Below are positions 14,259 to 19,801 of a stretch of DNA of 19,801 bases, piece after piece. Numbering within the stretch: position 1 is the stretch's first letter; every line of letters begins with the position of its first letter. A model generated the notes under the pieces. The model had not been told where the DNA came from and did no database searches. It saw only the letters and a program-made list of their open reading frames with translations. Both the position numbers and the translations under genes were made by a program. The DNA lies in assembly GCA_036343175.1 (NCBI GenBank), contig JAZASR010000035.1, positions 1-19,801 on the forward strand, read 5' to 3'. This DNA is from JAEEJA01 sp036343175. GTDB lineage: Bacteria; Bacillota; Clostridia; Lachnospirales; Lachnospiraceae.

Positions 14259-16154
14259 TCACAGCTTGTTAACAGTACCTGCCAAAACGACCTTTCGGAT
14301 CTTTACACATGTGTCCTTACCGGCAAAAGAAATGCCGTAGTATACAATGTTCCGTATTCCGCGTTCCTGCATTTCTGTTTTGTAGGAACGGTCATCAATC
14401 TGCCGCAGCGCCTCTTTTGCCAGGTCAGGCAGTTTTTCTTTATCCGAAGCAGCTGCTGCCTTAAATTCCATTAGAATTCCCGGGAATGTCTTTGCTTTCG
14501 GTTCAAGCTGCACATCAAAGCGACCTTCTCCGGATTCCCGATTCGACCGGATATAGTAACGGGAAGAGAGAGAAGCAACCAATCCCAGCACCATACCATG
14601 ATAAAATCCCTCAGCCGCCCCATCGAAGCTGCTGATGCAGCTCATCATGTAAGCACGTAAAGCAGCCTGGAGACGTTCCGGATCATTTAAATAGATGGCC
14701 TTCTCTATCTGAGTGACAGCGTTTACGCCTGCCGTACCTTTGACCCAGGATAAAATTTCCTTATTGTAGACTCTCTGGATTTCCCTGTTAGGTAGGCGCA
14801 GATCTGCATATGTTCCGACCTCCGTCTCCTGCAACTGTCCTTCCGGTGTGAGATAACCCGCCAGTAGAAGAAAGCTGAAGATAGCATCCGGGCCGTCCGA
14901 GATTCTCGGATAAAAAACCTCAGTATTGATCTGCGTGAAAATGCGTTTGCCCTGCATTAGTCCCAGAAGTTCTCCGGCTACCTCCGGCGTCAATTTACGC
15001 ATCACTTCCTGCAGGATCTCATTATCACTTGTATTGATCCAGAAGTTCTTCGGCACACAGTCATTATAAAAATAAGAGGATACAGACCATGGATTGAAGA
15101 TTTCCGTCTCTCCGAAGCGGTAGCCGTCATACCATTCTCTGATCTCATCTATCCTGTCCTCACGACCGTAATACTTAGCCATTGCAAGGACTTCCTCTTT
15201 TGTAAAGCCAAAATATTTACTGTATTTTTCATCCAAAACGGTGTTAACCGCCAGGTTGTTCAGTCCACTAAACAGATTCTCCTTAGAGACCCTCAGAATT
15301 CCGGTCAGGACTCCAAAGGCGAGATTTTCATTATCCTTCAATCCTCCTGAAAGAAGATTTCTCATGAATGAGATCACATCACCGTAAAACCCTTCCATAA
15401 AGCCCTGCTGAATCGGTGTATCATATTCATCGATCAGGATCACCGTCTGCTTCTGATAGTGCCGGCTGAGCATATGCGTCAGATTCAGGAGAGCGCGGCT
15501 ATACTCCACCTGACTCAAAGTACCCTTTATCATCCGCAGATAATAATCTCTGTCTACGGGATCCATGGAAGGACTGTCAGACAGTTCCTCGTGTCTTCTG
15601 TATTCATCCCTCAAAATAATACGGATTGCTTCCCTGCAGGCCGCCCAGTTATCATACTTAACGTCCTTGAAAGTCAGGAAGATGACAGGATACTTTCCCT
15701 GTTGTTCCCGGTATTTCGCTTTGCACCGCCAAATTGCCTTATCCTGAAAATAGACAGATGTGTCACTTTCACTAATCTCAAAAAACGTCTTCAACATGCT
15801 AAGTGCGAGTGTCTTGCCGAACCGTCTGGGTCTGGTAAAGAGAGTGACCATGCTTCGGTCATCAATCAGTTCTTTGACGAGAAGTGTCTTGTCCACGTAG
15901 TAGCAGTCCTTCGATACATCAACATAGGATGTATTTCCGACCGCACAGGGCTTTAATTCTTCCGGATCTTTCCTGGCTTTGAGAGCAATATGCCGTTCTG
16001 ATGCCAGCTTCTGTACAGATTCCATGGGGATCTGCCAGCGCCTTCCTTTTTGCACCGCTCCCGGAAGTTCTCCGGTCCGGCACATACCAACGATCCGCCG
16101 GGTCGTGACATTTAATAATCCAGCGGTCTCTGTTGTCCCGATATATTTATCCAT
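14259..16154 (-). CDS. HTH + AAA-ATPase-like + PD-(D/E)XK nuclease protein
   Basis: This 631-residue protein has three parts. An N-terminal excisionase/MerR-like helix-turn-helix (about 1-50: YIGTTETAGLLNVTTRRIVG, RRWQIPMESV) precedes an AAA-ATPase-like domain (PF09820 type) with Walker A RPRRFGKT (108-115) and Walker B VILIDEYD (238-245). A C-terminal PD-(D/E)XK nuclease domain (PF08011 type) has D547 and E563-x-K565 (GRFDVQL, ILMEFKA). The ATPase-nuclease pair is a common multicopy family in gut Clostridia and Bacteroidetes with unknown function; the fused DNA-binding head is less usual. The start is ATG at 16154 with GGAGG eight bases upstream; a further ATG at 16175 has no such site and overlaps the expected transcription start. 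It probably regulates itself through the repeats at 16176-16244. Confidence 0.88.
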   Translation of the reverse strand: MDKYIGTTETAGLLNVTTRRIVGMCRTGELPGAVQKGRRWQIPMESVQKLASERHIALKARKDPEELKPCAVGNTSYVDVSKDCYYVDKTLLVKELIDDRSMVTLFTRPRRFGKTLALSMLKTFFEISESDTSVYFQDKAIWRCKAKYREQQGKYPVIFLTFKDVKYDNWAACREAIRIILRDEYRRHEELSDSPSMDPVDRDYYLRMIKGTLSQVEYSRALLNLTHMLSRHYQKQTVILIDEYDTPIQQGFMEGFYGDVISFMRNLLSGGLKDNENLAFGVLTGILRVSKENLFSGLNNLAVNTVLDEKYSKYFGFTKEEVLAMAKYYGREDRIDEIREWYDGYRFGETEIFNPWSVSSYFYNDCVPKNFWINTSDNEILQEVMRKLTPEVAGELLGLMQGKRIFTQINTEVFYPRISDGPDAIFSFLLLAGYLTPEGQLQETEVGTYADLRLPNREIQRVYNKEILSWVKGTAGVNAVTQIEKAIYLNDPERLQAALRAYMMSCISSFDGAAEGFYHGMVLGLVASLSSRYYIRSNRESGEGRFDVQLEPKAKTFPGILMEFKAAAASDKEKLPDLAKEALRQIDDRSYKTEMQERGIRNIVYYGISFAGKDTCVKIRKVVLAGTVNKL

Positions 16155-16175
16155 TCGTATCACCTCCGTATTCAT

Positions 16176-16244
16176 TCGGAAATATTATACCTTTTATCGG
16201 AAATATATTCAATATAATCAGAAATATTATTTCAATATTTCCGA
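16176..16244. repeat. 21 bp repeat array overlapping the promoter of the HTH-ATPase-nuclease gene
   Basis: Three direct units start at 16176, 16197 and 16218, each beginning TC(G/A)GAAATAT. A fourth copy (TCGGAAATATT on the minus strand, 16234-16244) is inverted. The 21 bp period equals two helical turns. The array covers the whole promoter of the downstream gene, as expected for operators of its own HTH domain. Confidence 0.75.
16184..16212 (-). promoter_or_regulatory. Promoter of the HTH-ATPase-nuclease gene
   Basis: TTGAAT (16207-16212), a 17-base spacer and a perfect TATAAT (16184-16189) on the minus strand, about 30 bp before the ATG at 16154. It is embedded in the 21 bp repeats. Apart from this promoter and a TATAAT at 16508-16513 for the thioesterase, the 16176-16550 gap shows no supported gene. 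Confidence 0.75.
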
Positions 16245-16550
16245 TTAATTCTGGCAGACTTCCGATTGTGATAAGAAACCTGAATACACCTGTTTTATAA
16301 CTTCTATCTACCTGTATCTTGACATATGTAAAAAACTCCGGTGCATACTGTACCACATTAATCAATACGGGAAGTTTTATAAAGCTGTAGAAACTGTATG
16401 ACCTTTTTTTAACCAGATCTGATGTTACAGAATTACTAACATTATATGAAGTGAAAGCAGAAAATACGTATTTCTGAAGTAAAATATACCGGTTTGAAAA
16501 AATATTGTATAATATAAGCTTAAAAAAACCTGCAAGCAAGGAGGTATATT

Positions 16551-17291
16551 ATGTTCACATATGATAAATTAATAGGCTACTCTGAAACAGGCCTCAATGG
16601 CAGCATCAGTCCCAAAGCGATAGTTGATGCCTTTCAGGACGCTTCAGCCCTGCAGTCCAAATCAATAGGAGTCGGAGTCGACGATGATATAGAGCGTGGA
16701 AGGATGTGGGTCCTGACTTCATGGCAGATCGTAATAGATGAGTTCCCGGAAGTCTACCGGACCTATAAGGTAGGTACTGCGCCATATGATTTCAAGGGCT
16801 TTATGGGCTACAGGAACTTTGCCTTCATAGACGAGCATGGGCAAATGCCTGTCAAAGCTAACTCCATCTGGGCGTTCGTAGACATCAATTCAAATAAGCC
16901 TGTAATGGTGGATAAGGTCGAGGCAGACGCTTATACCATCATAGATAAACTTGAAATGGACTACGCTCCAAGGAAAATAAAGCTGCCTGACACAGAGCCT
17001 GTCACAGGACAGCCTGTTCACATCCGTCCTTCCGACTTAGACGTCCATCAGCACGTCAACAACTCTAAATACTTTGAATTTGCTATAGATTCGGACATCC
17101 TGAACGGCCGCTCAGTCGAATATTATTCTCACTTAAAACAGATGCGTGCCGAGTATAAAATTCAGGTCTCAATCAATGACATTCTCACCCCGTATATTTA
17201 CCGCTACACGCAGGACAGCCACGACCTCACAACAGTCTCACTAAAAAACACTGACGACAAGACCTGCGTGATCATAGAGTTTACTGTCTAA
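16551..17291 (+). CDS. Acyl-ACP thioesterase
   Basis: This 246-residue protein of the acyl-ACP thioesterase family (PF01643) has two hot-dog domains. The first (about 1-130) carries RMWVLTSWQIVIDEFPEV and FMGYRNFAFID, and the second (about 150-246) the DLDVHQHVNNSKYF signature (162-175), where the catalytic Asp/His/Asn residues of the family lie. It releases free fatty acids from acyl-ACP in the cytoplasm. The length is normal for bacterial members. The ATG has AAGGAGG seven bases upstream and a TATAAT at 16508-16513; no good -35 was seen. It is the only clear plus-strand gene in the window and looks intact. Confidence 0.95.
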   Translation: MFTYDKLIGYSETGLNGSISPKAIVDAFQDASALQSKSIGVGVDDDIERGRMWVLTSWQIVIDEFPEVYRTYKVGTAPYDFKGFMGYRNFAFIDEHGQMPVKANSIWAFVDINSNKPVMVDKVEADAYTIIDKLEMDYAPRKIKLPDTEPVTGQPVHIRPSDLDVHQHVNNSKYFEFAIDSDILNGRSVEYYSHLKQMRAEYKIQVSINDILTPYIYRYTQDSHDLTTVSLKNTDDKTCVIIEFTV

Positions 17292-17300
17292 AAAGTATAC

Positions 17301-17456
17301 TCATATCTTCAGGCTTTGTATCAGAGCATCTATCTCAGCATCGTATTCCTTCTTTTTCTTCTTAAAGCTCCCCCTGTCAATGGTCCGGTCCAGATAAGAC
17401 TTTGTGAGAACATCTGCCACAGCTGCCATTTCCTTCTTTGCCTGCGTCAGAAAAAG
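17301..17456 (-). pseudogene. Unidentified C-terminal gene fragment joined to the CMD remnant
   Basis: In a frame different from the CMD gene, codons read LTQAKKEMAAVADVLTKSYL, then DRTIDRGSFKKKKKEYD, then AEIDALIQSLKI and a stop at 17301. This is a Lys-rich helical tail. It resembles the C-terminal coiled region of some large serine recombinases, but the match is weak. It lies where the CMD gene loses its normal sequence, so a deletion probably fused two gene ends here. Confidence 0.35.
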
Positions 17457-17625
17457 CCCTGCCCATGAACACAGAGATCACGATCGTGCTTTTTGTCTTC
17501 AGGTCAATGCTGTCATTATTCCATACTTCTCCAAACAGGATGTCGTCATTATATCTGGCGAAATCCGGAGCAAATGATCCAAGGGAATCTCTTCCCGCCG
17601 TCTGTACGATTTTTTCTCTCTTCAT
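17377..17625 (-). pseudogene. Carboxymuconolactone decarboxylase-family protein, truncated
   Basis: The first 56 residues are typical of CMD/AhpD-like proteins found beside flavodoxins: SLGSFAPDFARYNDDILFGE and WNNDSIDLKTKSTIVISVFM. After MGR, the remaining 26 residues (AFSDAGKEGNGSCGRCSHKV and onward) have no relation to the family, which normally continues for about 50 residues with a catalytic or redox helical segment. The joint is near 17456, where another gene's tail begins in a second frame. ATG 17625 has GGAGG. It lies 62 bp after the flavodoxin stop, so it was probably co-transcribed. Confidence 0.7.
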
Positions 17626-17687
17626 CTTCGTCTTCCTCCATCAAATTGAATTTCCAAGCGTATAGGCTTCTTTCATCTTCCGTTGCC

Positions 17688-18161
17688 TCAAATCTGCTCC
17701 AGCAGCTTTTTGATTTCCTTCTCATTCGGGCTGTTAATTTGCATTCCCTTGCCCCATTTCACATCCTTGCTAACATTGGCATGGAGCTTTTCTCCGCTCC
17801 TGCCGAGACCGCTGCCGCCGGATGTGCAGAAGGGAATGATCTTCTTCCCACTGAAATCATAGCTTTCCAGGAAGGTTTCGATAATGCGCGGAGCCACACC
17901 CCACCAGATCGGATAGCCCAGGATGACGGTATCGTACTGAGCCATATTTGTTACTGATGAAGCAATCTCCGGCCTTGCTGACGGATCGTTCATTTCGATG
18001 GTACTTCTGCTTTTCTTGTTCATCCAGTTCAGGTCATCGTCCGTATAAATTTCCTTTGGCACAATTTCGAAGAAATCTCCGCCCGCGATTCTGGCAATCT
18101 CTTCACCGACTCTTTTTGTAACGCCGCTTGCCGAATATACAGCTACAAGAATTTTGCTCAT
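17688..18161 (-). CDS. Flavodoxin
   Basis: This 157-residue flavodoxin-fold protein has the FMN phosphate loop near residues 9-17 (YSASGVTKR), the isoalloxazine-side segment GYPIWWGVAP (82-91) and SGGSGLGRSG (114-123). It carries electrons in redox reactions of the cytoplasm, probably paired originally with the reductase-type genes around it. ATG 18161 has GGAGG nine bases upstream. It is the only gene of this cluster that looks whole; the CMD gene downstream and several upstream are truncated. Confidence 0.92.
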   Translation of the reverse strand: MSKILVAVYSASGVTKRVGEEIARIAGGDFFEIVPKEIYTDDDLNWMNKKSRSTIEMNDPSARPEIASSVTNMAQYDTVILGYPIWWGVAPRIIETFLESYDFSGKKIIPFCTSGGSGLGRSGEKLHANVSKDVKWGKGMQINSPNEKEIKKLLEQI

Positions 18162-18175
18162 GGGAAATATCCTCC

Positions 18176-18265
18176 TTATGCCAGAATGATGATGGGAAGT
18201 TTGCTGTTTTTCAATTAGACAAACTGGGAATTATCATTTCCTGTTCCGAGCATTGTTATTTCCAT
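18176..18265 (-). pseudogene. MBL-fold hydrolase N-terminal stub
   Basis: GAAGGGG precedes an ATG at 18265 that opens MEITMLGTGNDNSQFV before a TAA at 18215. MEITMLGTGN is the usual start of RNase Z-like metallo-beta-lactamase-fold hydrolases, which then continue with the zinc-binding part. Here the frame resumes after the stop with LKNSKLPIIILA to a second stop at 18176. Thus only the first ten residues or so survive. The inference rests on a short match. Confidence 0.4.
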
Positions 18266-18301
18266 TTATGTATTACCCCTTCAATCTTGATTTGTAAGTT
18301 T

Positions 18302-18420
18302 CTACCTTTCCTCTGCCTGGAACTTCGCCAGTGTTTCCAGCATGTGCTTCCCGATTGCTTCGGGATCATAATCAAATCCAGCACAGACGAGCCTGAGTCC
18401 ATCCGGAGTTAATATTCTCC
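18302..18420 (-). pseudogene. Unidentified C-terminal gene fragment
   Basis: A minus-strand frame reads TPDGLRLVCAGFDYDPEAI then GKHMLETLAKFQAEER and a stop at 18302. It has protein-like composition but no start codon. It overlaps in another frame the end of the small gene at 18409-18642. The family is not recognised. It is probably the tail of a gene lost by deletion. Confidence 0.35.
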
Positions 18421-18642
18421 CTTGGTCTCTAGTATAGCATAGGTGCTTAAAAGATTAGCATTGAGCCATATTTCCCTTTGACCATCATTACATTTTGCGA
18501 CACCTGTTTCCTTATGCAGCTCATACCGGATCAAAACATCATCCTTATCCTTAAATTCCGTTTCAGTAACTTTCGAGTTCCGGATCCTGTTTTGAATATC
18601 GCCAGGAATCTCTGTATTATAAAAATTCTTGTAATCTTCCAT
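18409..18642 (-). CDS. Small hypothetical protein
   Basis: The 77-residue product (MEDYKNFYNTEIPGDIQNRI..., ending LLSTYAILETKGEY) is charged and soluble, with no signal or membrane segment. The start is ATG at 18642 with GGAGAG seven to eight bases upstream; an in-frame TTG five codons earlier overlaps that site. I do not recognise the family. The last codons overlap another gene's tail in a different frame, so the native C-terminus may be lost. Confidence 0.5.
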   Translation of the reverse strand: MEDYKNFYNTEIPGDIQNRIRNSKVTETEFKDKDDVLIRYELHKETGVAKCNDGQREIWLNANLLSTYAILETKGEY

Positions 18643-18702
18643 ATGAATACTCTCCAAGTCAGACTTCTTTCGACAGATTCTGATTTGACTGCATCATTTT
18701 TC

Positions 18703-19098
18703 TCACACATACAATTCTCCGGCAGAATAAAGTGCCGCCTTGCCAGCCATAAAAATCTTCTCCCCTTCTCTGCGACAGTATAAGGTTCCGCCACGTTCAG
18801 ATGCCTGACAGGCAACGAGTTTCTCTTTGCCCAAAATGTCTGCCCAGTACGGAATGATATGGCAATGACCGGAACCACATACCGGATCTTCGGCAACAGC
18901 AAGTTTCGGGGCAAAGCTGCGTGATACGCAACTGTCATTTTCCTTTACCGTAAAGGCTGTTTCTGAAAAATTATTTTCTCTGGTAATATCCTTCATCAGT
19001 TCTTCCGGCAGCCAATCATTAAGTACACAGACTGCAGCCTGATTTCCATGAAATAACTCATCTGTAAACGCATCCACAACATACTGCTTCACTGACAT
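18703..19098 (-). pseudogene. PhzF-family protein with in-frame internal deletion
   Basis: The 131-residue product joins the two ends of a PhzF-family (phenazine biosynthesis-like, diaminopimelate epimerase fold) protein. Residues 1-52 are the N-terminal start (KQYVVDAFTDELFHGNQAAV, and ENNFSETAF with catalytic E46). Residues 56-131 are the C-terminal end (SRSFAPKLAVAEDPVCGSGH, ASERGGTLYCRREG). Full members are about 260-300 residues, so about 130 in the middle are missing, and the frame is kept at the joint near residues 52-56. The ATG at 19098 has AGAGGAG. The half-domains cannot form the normal active site. A minimal but folded protein is unlikely, though not excluded. Confidence 0.8.
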
Positions 19099-19138
19099 TG
19101 ACGATACTCCTCTCACAGATTCTGATTTGTCTTACTCT

Positions 19139-19348
19139 TTACAGTCTCCAAACTACCATATAAATCTTTTCATAACAACTCCAACCACCCGCATAGCAGG
19201 TGATTTTATTGTTTCCAAAGCTCCATTTTTCCGCAGGAAAAAACTCCCCAACAAAAAGTGGGAAGTCTTCGATAGAACTCCAAAGGGGGAGTCTTTTCTC
19301 ATCTCTTAGAGAACTATTAATGAAGTGAAAGTGCCGTATTTTATGCAT
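19139..19348 (-). CDS. Possible small ORF (unrecognised)
   Basis: Sixty-nine codons start at ATG 19348, directly after AAGGAG (only two bases away, tighter than usual). The protein is aromatic-rich (LPLWSSIEDFPLFVGEFFPA, then EKWSF, and YAGGWSCYEKIYMVVWRL at the end). No family is recognised. It also contains a GC stem, ACTCCCCC (around 19286) with GGGGAGT and U6 (around 19250), that could act as a terminator on the minus strand. Gene and hairpin readings conflict. The rest of 19117-19498 holds nothing else I can support. Confidence 0.25.
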   Translation of the reverse strand: MHKIRHFHFINSSLRDEKRLPLWSSIEDFPLFVGEFFPAEKWSFGNNKITCYAGGWSCYEKIYMVVWRL

Positions 19349-19498
19349 CTCTCCTTCAAGTTGCTGTTTACCTGTTGTGTACGGTAGAAAGCTCAGGGCT
19401 ACTGTATGCGGCTGGTGGCAACTTTATATCTGTTTTTTTCCAATACCTTTCATCTTTACAAACCGTAATTGTCGTACTCATTTATATTCTGATATTCT

Positions 19499-19801
19499 CT
19501 ACCACTCACGCCTGATCTTTTCGAAATCGATAGTCTTTTCAACCTTCTTCCATACCAAAAATGTCAGAACTACATTTATTGCAGCAATTACAAAGTATGT
19601 AATAAGGATTTTTGGTCCATCTTCACCGGTATTAATATACGATGAACCTGAGGTTTTCATCGGAACAAACAGTCCTTCTGTATAACCGGCAAAAAAATCA
19701 AACAATCCATGAGCCACGCCGCAAGCCCATATATTTCTGGTCTTCCAATACAGTATAAGAAGGGCCAGTCCAAAGACGCCTGATTCCAACGTTTTGGCTA
19801 C
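19499..19801 (-). CDS. CPBP-family intramembrane metalloprotease, C-terminal part (runs off right edge)
   Basis: The frame is open to the window edge and reads VAKTLESGVFGLALLILYWK, then IWACGVAHGLFDFFAGYTEG, then a final membrane helix (ILITYFVIAAINVVLTFLVW) and a charged tail. The FGLALLILYWKT and VAHGLFDF parts match the last conserved motifs of the CPBP/CAAX protease family, with the metal-binding His in GVAHG. The first ExxxR motif is beyond the edge. An in-frame TTG at 19789 is not the true start, because homologous sequence continues upstream. Confidence 0.8.
   Translation of the reverse strand, partial: VAKTLESGVFGLALLILYWKTRNIWACGVAHGLFDFFAGYTEGLFVPMKTSGSSYINTGEDGPKILITYFVIAAINVVLTFLVWKKVEKTIDFEKIRREW

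Noticed and set aside
15459..15956. Plus-strand ORF of 165 codons
   Set aside because: It is antisense to the AAA-ATPase domain, with no ribosome binding site and no family pattern.
16147..16539. Minus-strand ORF of 130 codons upstream of the ATPase-nuclease gene
   Set aside because: It runs through the promoter, the 21 bp repeats and the ribosome binding site of that gene, and has no ribosome binding site of its own. A short stretch looks protein-like (VVQYAPEFFTYVKIQVD), but this is not enough for a call.
17493..17957. Plus-strand ORF of 154 codons
   Set aside because: It is antisense to the CMD remnant and the flavodoxin, both supported by family motifs.

Overview
The window looks like a chromosome segment of an AT-rich, low-GC Gram-positive anaerobe, most likely a Lachnospiraceae-type Clostridium (Butyrivibrio/Pseudobutyrivibrio-like). 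Support comes from strong AGGAGG ribosome binding sites, the L10-L12 operon with a Firmicute-style L10 leader, a BlaI/BlaR1-type pair, an acyl-ACP thioesterase and an AAA-ATPase/PD-(D/E)XK protein. The assignment is inferred from gene content; no rRNA or tRNA was seen. Almost every gene is on the minus strand; the clear exception is the thioesterase.

Region 1 (about 1-6770) is a type I restriction-modification island read right to left: hsdS, a small broken Cys-rich gene, a DEDDh exonuclease with a C-terminal BRCT domain, hsdM (ATGA overlap with the exonuclease), a tyrosine recombinase, and the start of a second hsdS cut by the left edge. No hsdR is in view. The two halves of hsdS are bounded by exact 41-43 bp direct repeats, and the second hsdS begins with a related sequence. 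A perfect 11-9-11 bp palindrome covers the hsdM stop codon, 58 bp before the recombinase start. Together this suggests a specificity-switching R-M locus carrying an extra nuclease. Its likely promoter is a diverged duplicate of the promoter of a neighbouring aldo/keto reductase remnant.

Region 2 (about 6850-8900) holds gene debris (truncated aldo/keto reductase, an unidentified fragment, a RelE/ParE-like toxin remnant) around an intact LUD-domain protein.

Region 3 (about 8935-10520) is rplJ-rplL with a consensus promoter, L10 leader, leader hairpin, a hairpin-rich intergenic gap, a 4 x 21 bp tandem repeat at the rplL stop codon and a terminator. The promoter's -35 box lies in the last codons of a secreted amidase-like gene that is truncated at its catalytic Cys motif.

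Region 4 (about 11490-13480) is a blaI-like repressor with a two-operator promoter and a blaR1-like partner broken by two in-frame stops and a frameshift. It is followed by a repetitive LEA-like protein gene.

Region 5 (14259-16250) is an HTH/AAA-ATPase/PD-(D/E)XK gene whose promoter is embedded in an array of 21 bp repeats. Region 6 is the acyl-ACP thioesterase. Region 7 (17300-19801) is a set of redox and hydrolase genes in which only the flavodoxin appears whole. The CMD, MBL-fold and PhzF genes are shortened by deletions that kept their starts, and a CPBP membrane protease runs off the right edge.
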